NCBI RefSeq assembly: GCF_037975245.1
Contig: NC_092572.1
Coordinates: forward strand, 16,126,269 to 16,190,268
Reading direction: 5' to 3'
DNA: 64,000 nt
Origin: Apostichopus japonicus
Lineage: Eukaryota > Echinodermata > Holothuroidea > Aspidochirotida > Stichopodidae
The notes under the pieces are model-generated. The model had not been told where the DNA came from, did not search any database, and saw only the letters and a program-made list of their open reading frames with translations. The translations under genes and the position numbers were made by a program. Of this stretch, positions 35,401 through 50,400 are shown in pieces. Positions within the stretch are counted from its first letter, which is position 1. Each line of letters starts with the position of its first letter.

Positions 35401-38400
35401 AGTGCCTAGACGGGGAGCTGTAAGTATTAGTTAATCCACCTAATATCTCAGTCCATACAGTGGCGCGATGGCTTGGCGCACTGTACGAGCTGATGATCGA
35501 GACTCTCTTTTGCATCCCTGGTTCGAACCCCGGGTGATGACGTCTTTTGCCGATCTTTTACAGCAAGTGCCTAGACGGGGAGCTGTAAGTATTAGTTAAT
35601 CCACCTAATATCTCAGTCCATACAGTGGCGGGATGGCTCGGCGCACTGTACGAGCTGATGATCGAGACTCTCTTTTGCATCCCTGGTTCGAACCCCGGGT
35701 GATGACGTCTTTTGCCGATCTTTTACAGCAAGTGCCTAGACGGGGAGCTGTAAGTATTAGTTAATCCACCTAATATCTCAGTCCATACAGTGGCGCGATG
35801 GCTTGGCGCACTGTACGAGCTGATGATCGAGACTCTCTTTTGCATCCCTGGTTCGAACCCCGGGTGATGACGTCTTTTGCCGATCTTTTACAGCAAGTGC
35901 CTAGACGGGGAGCTGTAAGTATTAGTTAATCAACCTAATTTCTCAGTCCATACAGTGGCGCGATGGCTCGGCGCACTGTACGAGCTGATGATCGAGACTC
36001 TCTTTTGCATCCCTGGTTCGAACCCCGGGTGATGACGTCTTTTGCCGATCTTTTACAGCAAGTGCCTAGACGGGGAGCTGTAAGTATTAGTTAATCCACC
36101 TAATATCTCAGTCCATACAGTGGCGGGATGGCTCGGCGCACTGTACGAGCTGATGATCGAGACTCTCTTTTGCATCCCTGGTTCGAACCCCGGGTGATGA
36201 CGTCTTTTGCCGATCTTTTACAGCAAGTGCCTAGACGGGGAGCTGTAAGTATTAGTTAATCCACCTAATATCTCAGTCCATACAGTGGCGCGATGGCTCG
36301 GCGCACTGTACGAGCTGATGATCGAGACTCTCTTTTGCATCCCTGGTTCGAACCCCGGGTGATGACGTCTTTTGCCGATCTTTTACAGCAAGTGCCTAGA
36401 CGGGGAGCTGTAAGTATTAGTTAATCCACCTAATATCTCAGTCCATACAGTGGCGGGATGGCTCGGCGCACTGTACGAGCTGATGATCGAGACTCTCTTT
36501 TGCATCCCTGGTTCGAACCCCGGGTGATGACGTCTTTTGCCGATCTTTTACAGCAAGTGCCTAGACGGGGAGCTGTAAGTATTAGTTAATCCACCTAATA
36601 TTTCAGTCCATACAGTGGCGGGATGGCTCGGCGCACTGTACGAGCTGATGATCGAGACTCTCTTTTGCATCCCTGGTTCGAACCCCGGGTGATGACGTCT
36701 TTTGCCGATCTTTTACAGCAAGTGCCTAGACGGGGAGCTGTAAGTATTAGTTAATCCACCTAATATCTCAGTCCATACAGTGGCGCGATGGCTTGGCGCA
36801 CTGTAAGAGCTGATGATCGAGACTCTCTTTTGCATCCCTGGTTCGAACCCCGGGTGATGACGTCTTTTGCCGATCTTTTACAGCAAGTGCCTAGACGGGG
36901 AGCTGTAAGTATTAGTTAATCCACCTAATATTTCAGTCCATACAGTGGCGCGATGGCTTGGCGCACTGTACGAGCTGATGATCGAGACTCTCTTTTGCAT
37001 CCCTGGTTCGAACCCCGGGTGATGACGTCTTTTGCCGATCTTTTACAGCAAGTGCCTAGACGGGGAGCTGTAAGTATTAGTTAATCCACCTAATATCTCA
37101 GTCCATACAGTGGCGGGATGGCTCGGCGCACTGTACGAGCTGATGATCGAGACTCTCTTTTGCATCCCTGGTTCGAACCCCGGGTGATGACGTCTTTTGC
37201 CGATCTTTTACAGCAAGTGCCTAGACGGGGAGCTGTAAGTATTAGTTAATCCACCTAATATCTCAGTCCATACAGTGGCGCGATGGCTTGGCGCACTGTA
37301 CGAGCTGATGATCGAGACTCTCTTTTGCATCCCTGGTTCGAACCCCGGGTGATGACGTCTTTTGCCGATCTTTTACAGCAAGTGCCTAGACGGGGAGCTG
37401 TAAGTATTAGTTAATCCACCTAATATCTCAGTCCATACAGTGGCGGGATGGCTCGGCGCACTGTACGAGCTGATGATCGAGACTCTCTTTTGCATCCCTG
37501 GTTCGAACCCCGGGTGATGACGTCTTTTGCCGATCTTTTACAGCAAGTGCCTAGACGGGGAGCTGTAAGTATTAGTTAATCCACCTAATATTTCAGTCCA
37601 TACAGTGGCGCGATGGCTTGGCGCACTGTACGAGCTGATGATCGAGACTCTCTTTTGCATCCCTGGTTCGAACCCCGGGTGATGACGTCTTTTGCCGATC
37701 TTTTACAGCAAGTGCCTAGACGGGGAGCTGTAAGTATTAGTTAATCCACCTAATATCTCAGTCCATACAGTGGCGGGATGGCTCGGCGCACTGTACGAGC
37801 TGATGATCGAGACTCTCTTTTGCATCCCTGGTTCGAACCCCGGGTGATGACGTCTTTTGCCGATCTTTTACAGCAAGTGCCTAGACGGGGAGCTGTAAGT
37901 ATTAGTTAATCCACCTAATATCTCAGTCCATACAGTGGCGCGATGGCTTGGCGCACTGTACGAGCTGATGATCGAGACTCTCTTTTGCATCCCTGGTTCG
38001 AACCCCGGGTGATGACGTCTTTTGCCGATCTTTTACAGCAAGTGCCTAGACGGGGAGCTGTAAGTATTAGTTAATCCACCTAATATCTCAGTCCATACAG
38101 TGGCGGGATGGCTCGGCGCACTGTACGAGCTGATGATCGAGACTCTCTTTTGCATCCCTGGTTCGAACCCCGGGTGATGACGTCTTTTGCCGATCTTTTA
38201 CAGCAAGTGCCTAGACGGGGAGCTGTAAGTATTAGTTAATCCACCTAATATCTCAGTCCATACAGTGGCGGGATGGCTCGGCGCACTGTACGAGCTGATG
38301 ATCGAGACTCTCTTTTGCATCCCTGGTTCGAACCCCGGGTGATGACGTCTTTTGCCGATCTTTTACAGCAAGTGCCTAGACGGGGAGCTGTAAGTATTAG

Positions 38401-41400
38401 TTAATCCACCTAATATCTCAGTCCATACAGTGGCGCGATGGCTTGGCGCACTGTACGAGCTGATGATCGAGACTCTCTTTTGCATCCCTGGTTCGAACCC
38501 CGGGTGATGACGTCTTTTGCCGATCTTTTACAGCAAGTGCCTAGACGGGGAGCTGTAAGTATTAGTTAATCCACCTAATATCTCAGTCCATACAGTGGCG
38601 GGATGGCTCGGCGCACTGTACGAGCTGATGATCGAGACTCTCTTTTGCATCCCTGGTTCGAACCCCGGGTGATGACGTCTTTTGCCGATCTTTTACAGCA
38701 AGTGCCTAGACGGGGAGCTGTAAGTATTAGTTAATCCACCTAATATCTCAGTCCATTCAGTGGCGCGATGGCTTGGCGCACTGTACGAGCTGATGATCGA
38801 GACTCTCTTTTGCATCCCTGGTTCGAACCCCGGGTGATGACGTCTTTTGCCGATCTTTTACAGCAAGTGCCTAGACGGGGAGCTGTAAGTATTAGTTAAT
38901 CCACCTAATATCTCAGTCCATACAGTGGCGGGATGGCTCGGCGCACTGTACGAGCTGATGATCGAGACTCTCTTTTGCATCCCTGGTTCGAACCCCGGGT
39001 GATGACGTCTTTTGCCGATCTTTTACAGCAAGTGCCTAGACGGGGAGCTGTAAGTATTAGTTAATCCACCTAATATCTCAGTCCATACAGTGGCGGGATG
39101 GCTCGGCGCACTGTACGAGCTGATGATCGAGACTCTCTTTTGCATCCCTGGTTCGAACCCCGGGTGATGACGTCTTTTGCCGATCTTTTACAGCAAGTGC
39201 CTAGACGGGGAGCTGTAAGTATTAGTTAATCCACCTAATATCTCAGTCCATACAGTGGCGCGATGGCTTGGCGCACTGTACGAGCTGATGATCGAGACTC
39301 TCTTTTGCATCCCTGGTTCGAACCCCGGGTGATGACGTCTTTTGCCGATCTTTTACAGCAAGTGCCTAGACGGGGAGCTGTAAGTATTAGTTAATCCACC
39401 TAATATCTCAGTCCATACAGTGGCGGGATGGCTCGGCGCACTGTACGAGCTGATGATCGAGACTCTCTTTTGCATCCCTGGTTCGAACCCCGGGTGATGA
39501 CGTCTTTTGCCGATCTTTTACAGCAAGTGCCTAGACGGGGAGCTGTAAGTATTAGTTAATCCACCTAATATCTCAGTCCATACAGTGGCGCGATGGCTTG
39601 GCGCACTGTACGAGCTGATGATCGAGACTCTCTTTTGCATCCCTGGTTCGAACCCCGGGTGATGACGTCTTTTGCCGATCTTTTACAGCAAGTGCCTAGA
39701 CGGGGAGCTGTAAGTATTAGTTAATCCACCTAATATCTCAGTCCATACAGTGGCGGGATGGCTCGGCGCACTGTACGAGCTGATGATCGAGACTCTCTTT
39801 TGCATCCCTGGTTCGAACCCCGGGTGATGACGTCTTTTGCCGATCTTTTACAGCAAGTGCCTAGACGGGGAGCTGTAAGTATTAGTTAATCCACCTAATA
39901 TCTCAGTCCATACAGTGGCGCGATGGCTTGGCGCACTGTACGAGCTGATGATCGAGACTCTCTTTTGCATCCCTGGTTCGAACCCCGGGTGATGACGTCT
40001 TTTGCCGATCTTTTACAGCAAGTGCCTAGACGGGGAGCTGTAAGTATTAGTTAATCCACCTAATATCTCAGTCCATACAGTGGCGGGATGGCTCGGCGCA
40101 CTGTACGAGCTGATGATCGAGACTCTCTTTTGCATCCCTGGTTCGAACCCCGGGTGATGACGTCTTTTGCCGATCTTTTACAGCAAGTGCCTAGACGGGG
40201 AGCTGTAAGTATTAGTTAATCCACCTAATATCTCAGTCCATACAGTGGCGGGATGGCTCGGCGCACTGTACGAGCTGATGATCGAGACTCTCTTTTGCAT
40301 CCCTGGTTCGAACCCCGGGTGATGACGTCTTTTGCCGATCTTTTACAGCAAGTGCCTAGACGGGGAGCTGTAAGTATTAGTTAATCCACCTAATATCTCA
40401 GTCCATACAGTGGCGGGATGGCTCGGCGCACTGTACGAGCTGATGATCGAGACTCTCTTTTGCATCCCTGGTTCGAACCCCGGGTGATGACGTCTTTTGC
40501 CGATCTTTTACAGCAAGTGCCTAGACGGGGAGCTGTAAGTATTAGTTAATCCACCTAATATCTCAGTCCATACAGTGGCGGGATGGCTCGGCGCACTGTA
40601 CGAGCTGATGATCGAGACTCTCTTTTGCATCCCTGGTTCGAACCCCGGGTGATGACGTCTTTTGCCGATCTTTTACAGCAAGTGCCTAGACGGGGAGCTG
40701 TAAGTATTAGTTAATCCACCTAATATCTCAGTCCATACAGTGGCGGGATGGCTCGGCGCACTGTACGAGCTGATGATCGAGACTCTCTTTTGCATCCCTG
40801 GTTCGAACCCCGGGTGATGACGTCTTTTGCCGATCTTTTACAGCAAGTGCCTAGACGGGGAGCTGTAAGTATTAGTTAATCCACCTAATATCTCAGTCCA
40901 TACAGTGGCGGGATGGCTCGGCGCACTGTACGAGCTGATGATCGAGACTCTCTTTTGCATCCCTGGTTCGAACCCCGGGTGATGACGTCTTTTGCCGATC
41001 TTTTACAGCAAGTGCCTAGACGGGGAGCTGTAAGTATTAGTTAATCCACCTAATATCTCAGTCCATACAGTGGCGCGATGGCTTGGCGCACTGTACGAGC
41101 TGATGATCGAGACTCTCTTTTGCATCCCTGGTTCGAACCCCGGGTGATGACGTCTTTTGCCGATCTTTTACAGCAAGTGCCTAGACGGGGAGCTGTAAGT
41201 ATTAGTTAATCCACCTAATATCTCAGTCCATACAGTGGCGGGATGGCTCGGCGCACTGTACGAGCTGATGATCGAGACTCTCTTTTGCATCCCTGGTTCG
41301 AACCCCGGGTGATGACGTCTTTTGCCGATCTTTTACAGCAAGTGCCTAGACGGGGAGCTGTAAGTATTAGTTAATCCACCTAATATCTCAGTCCATACAG

Positions 41401-44400
41401 TGGCGCGATGGCTTGGCGCACTGTACGAGCTGATGATCGAGACTCTCTTTTGCATCCCTGGTTCGAACCCCGGGTGATGACGTCTTTTGCCGATCTTTTA
41501 CAGCAAGTGCCTAGACGGGGAGCTGTAAGTATTAGTTAATCCACCTAATATCTCAGTCCATACAGTGGCGGGATGGCTCGGCGCACTGTACGAGCTGATG
41601 ATCGAGACTCTCTTTTGCATCCCTGGTTCGAACCCCGGGTGATGACGTCTTTTGCCGATCTTTTACAGCAAGTGCCTAGACGGGGAGCTGTAAGTATAAG
41701 TTAATCCACCTAATATCTCAGTCCATACAGTGGCGGGATGGCTCGGCGCACTGTACGAGCTGATGATCGAGACTCTCTTTTGCATCCCTGGTTCGAACCC
41801 CGGGTGATGACGTCTTTTGCCGATCTTTTACAGCAAGTGCCTAGACGGGGAGCTGTAAGTATTAGTTAATCCACCTAATATCTCAGTCCATACAGTGGCG
41901 GGATGGCTCGGCGCACTGTACGAGCTGATGATCGAGACTCTCTTTTGCATCCCTGGTTCGAACCCCGGGTGATGACGTCTTTTGCCGATCTTTTACAGCA
42001 AGTGCCTAGACGGGGAGCTGTAAGTATTAGTTAATCCACCTAATATCTCAGTCCATACAGTGGCGCGATGGCTTGGCGCACTGTACGAGCTGATGATCGA
42101 GACTCTCTTTTGCATCCCTGGTTCGAACCCCGGGTGATGACGTCTTTTGCCGATCTTTTACAGCAAGTGCCTAGACGGGGAGCTGTAAGTATTAGTTAAT
42201 CCACCTAATATCTCAGTCCATACAGTGGCGGGATGGCTCGGCGCACTGTACGAGCTGATGATCGAGACTCTCTTTTGCATCCCTGGTTCGAACCCCGGGT
42301 GATGACGTCTTTTGCCGATCTTTTACAGCAAGTGCCTAGACGGGGAGCTGTAAGTATTAGTTAATCCACCTAATATCTCAGTCCATACAGTGGCGGGATG
42401 GCTCGGCGCACTGTACGAGCTGATGATCGAGACTCTCTTTTGCATCCCTGGTTCGAACCCCGGGTGATGACGTCTTTTGCCGATCTTTTACAGCAAGTGC
42501 CTAGACGGGGAGCTGTAAGTATTAGTTAATCCACCTAATATCTCAGTCCATACAGTGGCGGGATGGCTCGGCGCACTGTACGAGCTGATGATCGAGACTC
42601 TCTTTTGCATCCCTGGTTCGAACCCCGGGTGATGACGTCTTTTGCCGATCTTTTACAGCAAGTGCCTAGACGGGGAGCTGTAAGTATTAGTTAATCCACC
42701 TAATATCTCAGTCCATACAGTGGCGCGATGGCTTGGCGCACTGTACGAGCTGATGATCGAGACTCTCTTTTGCATCCCTGGTTCGAACCCCGGGTGATGA
42801 CGTCTTTTGCCGATCTTTTACAGCAAGTGCCTAGACGGGGAGCTGTAAGTATTAGTTAATCCACCTAATATCTCAGTCCATACAGTGGCGGGATGGCTCG
42901 GCGCACTGTACGAGCTGATGATCGAGACTCTCTTTTGCATCCCTGGTTCGAACCCCGGGTGATGACGTCTTTTGCCGATCTTTTACAGCAAGTGCCTAGA
43001 CGGGGAGCTGTAAGTATTAGTTAATCCACCTAATATCTCAGTCCATACAGTGGCGCGATGGCTTGGCGCACTGTACGAGCTGATGATCGAGACTCTCTTT
43101 TGCATCCCTGGTTCGAACCCCGGGTGATGACGTCTTTTGCCGATCTTTTACAGCAAGTGCCTAGACGGGGAGCTGTAAGTATTAGTTAATCCACCTAATA
43201 TCTCAGTCCATACAGTGGCGGGATGGCTCGGCGCACTGTACGAGCTGATGATCGAGACTCTCTTTTGCATCCCTGGTTCGAACCCCGGGTGATGACGTCT
43301 TTTGCCGATCTTTTACAGCAAGTGCCTAGACGGGGAGCTGTAAGTATTAGTTAATCCACCTAATATCTCAGTCCATACAGTGGCGCGATGGCTTGGCGCA
43401 CTGTACGAGCTGATGATCGAGACTCTCTTTTGCATCCCTGGTTCGAACCCCGGGTGATGACGTCTTTTGCCGATCTTTTACAGCAAGTGCCTAGACGGGG
43501 AGCTGTAAGTATTAGTTAATCCACCTAATATCTCAGTCCATACAGTGGCGGGATGGCTCGGCGCACTGTACGAGCTGATGATCGAGACTCTCTTTTGCAT
43601 CCCTGGTTCGAACCCCGGGTGATGACGTCTTTTGCCGATCTTTTACAGCAAGTGCCTAGACGGGGAGCTGTAAGTATTAGTTAATCCACCTAATATCTCA
43701 GTCCATACAGTGGCGCGATGGCTTGGCGCACTGTACGAGCTGATGATCGAGACTCTCTTTTGCATCCCTGGTTCGAACCCCGGGTGATGACGTCTTTTGC
43801 CGATCTTTTACAGCAAGTGCCTAGACGGGGAGCTGTAAGTATTAGTTAATCCACCTAATATCTCAGTCCATACAGTGGCGGGATGGCTCGGCGCACTGTA
43901 CGAGCTGATGATCGAGACTCTCTTTTGCATCCCTGGTTCGAACCCCGGGTGATGACGTCTTTTGCCGATCTTTTACAGCAAGTGCCTAGACGGGGAGCTG
44001 TAAGTATTAGTTAATCCACCTAATATCTCAGTCCATACAGTGGCGCGATGGCTTGGCGCACTGTACGAGCTGATGATCGAGACTCTCTTTTGCATCCCTG
44101 GTTCGAACCCCGGGTGATGACGTCTTTTGCCGATCTTTTACAGCAAGTGCCTAGACGGGGAGCTGTAAGTATTAGTTAATCCACCTAATATCTCAGTCCA
44201 TACAGTGGCGGGATGGCTCGGCGCACTGTACGAGCTGATGATCGAGACTCTCTTTTGCATCCCTGGTTCGAACCCCGGGTGATGACGTCTTTTGCCGATC
44301 TTTTACAGCAAGTGCCTAGACGGGGAGCTGTAAGTATTAGTTAATCCACCTAATATCTCAGTCCATACAGTGGCGCGATGGCTTGGCGCACTGTACGAGC

Positions 44401-47400
44401 TGATGATCGAGACTCTCTTTTGCATCCCTGGTTCGAACCCCGGGTGATGACGTCTTTTGCCGATCTTTTACAGCAAGTGCCTAGACGGGGAGCTGTAAGT
44501 ATTAGTTAATCCACCTAATATCTCAGTCCATACAGTGGCGGGATGGCTCGGCGCACTGTACGAGCTGATGATCGAGACTCTCTTTTGCATCCCTGGTTCG
44601 AACCCCGGGTGATGACGTCTTTTGCCGATCTTTTACAGCAAGTGCCTAGACGGGGAGCTGTAAGTATTAGTTAATCCACCTAATATCTCAGTCCATACAG
44701 TGGCGGGATGGCTCGGCGCACTGTACGAGCTGATGATCGAGACTCTCTTTTGCATCCCTGGTTCGAACCCCGGGTGATGACGTCTTTTGCCGATCTTTTA
44801 CAGCAAGTGCCTAGACGGGGAGCTGTAAGTATTAGTTAATCCACCTAATATCTCAGTCCATACAGTGGCGGGATGGCTCGGCGCACTGTACGAGCTGATG
44901 ATCGAGACTCTCTTTTGCATCCCTGGTTCGAACCCCGGGTGATGACGTCTTTTGCCGATCTTTTACAGCAAGTGCCTAGACGGGGAGCTGTAAGTATTAG
45001 ATAATCCACCTAATATCTCAGTCCATACAGTGGCGCGATGGCTTGGCGCACTGTACGAGCTGATGATCGAGACTCTCTTTTGCATCCCTGGTTCGAACCC
45101 CGGGTGATGACGTCTTTTGCCGATCTTTTACAGCAAGTGCCTAGACGGGGAGCTGTAAGTATTAGTTAATCCACCTAATATCTCAGTCCATACAGTGGCG
45201 GGATGGCTCGGCGCACTGTACGAGCTGATGATCGAGACTCTCTTTTGCATCCCTGGTTCGAACCCCGGGTGATGACGTCTTTTGCCGATCTTTTACAGCA
45301 AGTGCCTAGACGGGGAGCTGTAAGTATTAGTTAATCCACCTAATATCTCAGTCCATACAGTGGCGCGATGGCTTGGCGCACTGTACGAGCTGATGATCGA
45401 GACTCTCTTTTGCATCCCTGGTTCGAACCCCGGGTGATGACGTCTTTTGCCGATCTTTTACAGCAAGTGCCTAGACGGGGAGCTGTAAGTATTAGTTAAT
45501 CCACCTAATATCTCAGTCCATACAGTGGCGGGATGGCTCGGCGCACTGTACGAGCTGATGATCGAGACTCTCTTTTGCATCCCTGGTTCGAACCCCGGGT
45601 GATGACGTCTTTTGCCGATCTTTTACAGCAAGTGCCTAGACGGGGAGCTGTAAGTATTAGTTAATCCACCTAATATCTCAGTCCATACAGTGGCGCGATG
45701 GCTTGGCGCACTGTACGAGCTGATGATCGAGACTCTCTTTTGCATCCCTGGTTCGAACCCCGGGTGATGACGTCTTTTGCCGATCTTTTACAGCAAGTGC
45801 CTAGACGGGGAGCTGTAAGTATTAGTTAATCCACCTAATATCTCAGTCCATACAGTGGCGCGATGGCTTGGCGCACTGTACGAGCTGATGATCGAGACTC
45901 TCTTTTGCATCCCTGGTTCGAACCCCGGGTGATGACGTCTTTTGCCGATCTTTTACAGCAAGTGCCTAGACGGGGAGCTGTAAGTATTAGTTAATCCACC
46001 TAATATCGCAGTCCATACAGTGGCGGGATGGCTCGGCGCACTGTACGAGCTGATGATCGAGACTCTCTTTTGCATCCCTGGTTCGAACCCCGGGTGATGA
46101 CGTCTTTTGCCGATCTTTTACAGCAAGTGCCTAGACGGGGAGCTGTAAGTATTAGTTAATCCACCTAATATCTCAGTCCATACAGTGGCGCGATGGCTTG
46201 GCGCACTGTACGAGCTGATGATCGAGACTCTCTTTTGCATCCCTGGTTCGAACCCCGGGTGATGACGTCTTTTGCCGATCTTTTACAGCAAGTGCCTAGA
46301 CGGGGAGCTGTAAGTATTAGTTAATCCACCTAATATCTCAGTCCATACAGTGGCGCGATGGCTTGGCGCACTGTACGAGCTGATGATCGAGACTCTCTTT
46401 TGCATCCCTGGTTCGAACCCCGGGTGATGACGTCTTTTGCCGATCTTTTACAGCAAGTGCCTAGACGGGGAGCTGTAAGTATTAGTTAATCCACCTAATA
46501 TCTCAGTCCATACAGTGGCGCGATGGCTTGGCGCACTGTACGAGCTGATGATCGAGACTCTCTTTTGCATCCCTGGTTCGAACCCCGGGTGATGACGTCT
46601 TTTGCCGATCTTTTACAGCAAGTGCCTAGACGGGGAGCTGTAAGTATTAGTTAATCCACCTAATATCTCAGTCCATACAGTGGCGCGATGGCTTGGCGCA
46701 CTGTACGAGCTGATGATCGAGACTCTCTTTTGCATCCCTGGTTCGAACCCCGGGTGATGACGTCTTTTGCCGATCTTTTACAGCAAGTGCCTAGACGGGG
46801 AGCTGTAAGTATTAGTTAATCCACCTAATATCTCAGTCCATACAGTGGCGGGATGGCTCGGCGCACTGTACGAGCTGATGATCGAGACTCTCTTTTGCAT
46901 CCCTGGTTCGAACCCCGGGTGATGACGTCTTTTGCCGATCTTTTACAGCAAGTGCCTAGACGGGGAGCTGTAAGTATTAGTTAATCCACCTAATATCTCA
47001 GTCCATACAGTGGCGCGATGGCTTGGCGCACTGTACGAGCTGATGATCGAGACTCTCTTTTGCATCCCTGGTTCGAACCCCGGGTGATGACGTCTTTTGC
47101 CGATCTTTTACAGCAAGTGCCTAGACGGGGAGCTGTAAGTATTAGTTAATCCACCTAATATCTCAGTCCATACAGTGGCGCGATGGCTTGGCGCACTGTA
47201 CGAGCTGATGATCGAGACTCTCTTTTGCATCCCTGGTTCGAACCCCGGGTGATGACGTCTTTTGCCGATCTTTTACAGCAAGTGCCTAGACGGGGAGCTG
47301 TAAGTATTAGTTAATCCACCTAATATCTCAGTCCATACAGTGGCGCGATGGCTTGGCGCACTGTACGAGCTGATGATCGAGACTCTCTTTTGCATCCCTG

Positions 47401-50400
47401 GTTCGAACCCCGGGTGATGACGTCTTTTGCCGATCTTTTACAGCAAGTGCCTAGACGGGGAGCTGTAAGTATTAGTTAATCCACCTAATATCGCAGTCCA
47501 TACAGTGGCGGGATGGCTCGGCGCACTGTACGAGCTGATGATCGAGACTCTCTTTTGCATCCCTGGTTCGAACCCCGGGTGATGACGTCTTTTGCCGATC
47601 TTTTACAGCAAGTGCCTAGACGGGGAGCTCTAAGTATTAGTTAATCCACCTAATATCTCAGTCCATACAGTGGCGCGATGGCTTGGCGCACTGTACGAGC
47701 TGATGATCGAGACTCTCTTTTGCATCCCTGGTTCGAACCCCGGGTGATGACGTCTTTTGCCGATCTTTTACAGCAAGTGCCTAGACGGGGAGCTGTAAGT
47801 ATTAGTTAATCCACCTAATATCTCAGTCCATACAGTGGCGCGATGGCTTGGCGCACTGTACGAGCTGATGATCGAGACTCTCTTTTGCATCCCTGGTTCG
47901 AACCCCGGGTGATGACGTCTTTTGCCGATCTTTTACAGCAAGTGCCTAGACGGGGAGCTGTAAGTATTAGTTAATCCACCTAATATCTCAGTCCATACAG
48001 TGGCGCGATGGCTTGGCGCACTGTACGAGCTGATGATCGAGACTCTCTTTTGCATCCCTGGTTCGAACCCCGGGTGATGACGTCTTTTGCCGATCTTTTA
48101 CAGCAAGTGCCTAGACGGGGAGCTGTAAGTATTAGTTAATCCACCTAATATCGCAGTCCATACAGTGGCGGGATGGCTCGGCGCACTGTACGAGCTGATG
48201 ATCGAGACTCTCTTTTGCATCCCTGGTTCGAACCCCGGGTGATGACGTCTTTTGCCGATCTTTTACAGCAAGTGCCTAGACGGGGAGCTGTAAGTATTAG
48301 TTAATCCACCTAATATCTCAGTCCATACAGTGGCGCGATGGCTTGGCGCACTGTACGAGCTGATGATCGAGACTCTCTTTTGCATCCCTGGTTCGAACCC
48401 CGGGTGATGACGTCTTTTGCCGATCTTTTACAGCAAGTGCCTAGACGGGGAGCTGTAAGTATTAGTTAATCCACCTAATATCTCAGTCCATACAGTGGCG
48501 GGATGGCTCGGCGCACTGTACGAGCTGATGATCGAGACTCTCTTTTGCATCCCTGGTTCGAACCCCGGGTGATGACGTCTTTTGCCGATCTTTTACAGCA
48601 AGTGCCTAGACGGGGAGCTGTAAGTATTAGTTAATCCACCTAATATCTCAGTCCATACAGTGGCGGGATGGCTCGGCGCACTGTACGAGCTGATGATCGA
48701 GACTCTCTTTTGCATCCCTGGTTCGAACCCCGGGTGATGACGTCTTTTGCCGATCTTTTACAGCAAGTGCCTAGACGGGGAGCTGTAAGTATTAGTTAAT
48801 CCACCTAATATCTCAGTCCATACAGTGGCGCGATGGCTCGGCGCACTGTACGAGCTGATGATCGAGACTCTCTTTTGCATCCCTGGTTCGAACCCCGGGT
48901 GATGACGTCTTTTGCCGATCTTTTACAGCAAGTGCCTAGACGGGGAGCTGTAAGTATTAGTTAATCCACCTAATATCTCAGTCCATACAGTGGCGGGATG
49001 GCTCGGCGCACTGTACGAGCTGATGATCGAGACTCTCTTTTGCATCCCTGGTTCGAACCCCGGGTGATGACGTCTTTTGCCGATCTTTTACAGCAAGTGC
49101 CTAGACGGGGAGCTGTAAGTATTAGTTAATCCACCTAATATCTCAGTCCATACAGTGGCGGGATGGCTCGGCGCACTGTACGAGCTGATGATCGAGACTC
49201 TCTTTTGCATCCCTGGTTCGAACCCCGGGTGATGACGTCTTTTGCCGATCTTTTACAGCAAGTGCCTAGACGGGGAGCTGTAAGTATTAGTTAATCCACC
49301 TAATATCTCAGTCCATACAGTGGCGCGATGGCTTGGCGCACTGTACGAGCTGATGATCGAGACTCTCTTTTGCATCCCTGGTTCGAACCCCGGGTGATGA
49401 CGTCTTTTGCCGATCTTTTACAGCAAGTGCCTAGACGGGGAGCTGTAAGTATTAGTTAATCCACCTAATATCTCAGTCCATACAGTGGCGGGATGGCTCG
49501 GCGCACTGTACGAGCTGATGATCGAGACTCTCTTTTGCATCCCTGGTTCGAACCCCGGGTGATGACGTCTTTTGCCGATCTTTTACAGCAAGTGCCTAGA
49601 CGGGGAGCTGTAAGTATTAGTTAATCCACCTAATATCTCAGTCCATACAGTGGCGCGATGGCTTGGCGCACTGTACGAGCTGATGATCGAGACTCTCTTT
49701 TGCATCCCTGGTTCGAACCCCGGGTGATGACGTCTTTTGCCGATCTTTTACAGCAAGTGCCTAGACGGGGAGCTGTAAGTATTAGTTAATCCACCTAATA
49801 TCTCAGTCCATACAGTGGCGCGATGGCTTGGCGCACTGTACGAGCTGATGATCGAGACTCTCTTTTGCATCCCTGGTTCGAACCCCGGGTGATGACGTCT
49901 TTTGCCGATCTTTTACAGCAAGTGCCTAGACGGGGAGCTGTAAGTATTAGTTAATCCACCTAATATCTCAGTCCATACAGTGGCGCGATGGCTTGGCGCA
50001 CTGTACGAGCTGATGATCGAGACTCTCTTTTGCATCCCTGGTTCGAACCCCGGGTGATGACGTCTTTTGCCGATCTTTTACAGCAAGTGCCTAGACGGGG
50101 AGCTGTAAGTATTAGTTAATCCACCTAATATCTCAGTCCATACAGTGGCGCGATGGCTTGGCGCACTGTACGAGCTGATGATCGAGACTCTCTTTTGCAT
50201 CCCTGGTTCGAACCCCGGGTGATGACGTCTTTTGCCGATCTTTTACAGCAAGTGCCTAGACGGGGAGCTGTAAGTATTAGTTAATCCACCTAATATCGCA
50301 GTCCATACAGTGGCGGGATGGCTCGGCGCACTGTACGAGCTGATGATCGAGACTCTCTTTTGCATCCCTGGTTCGAACCCCGGGTGATGACGTCTTTTGC

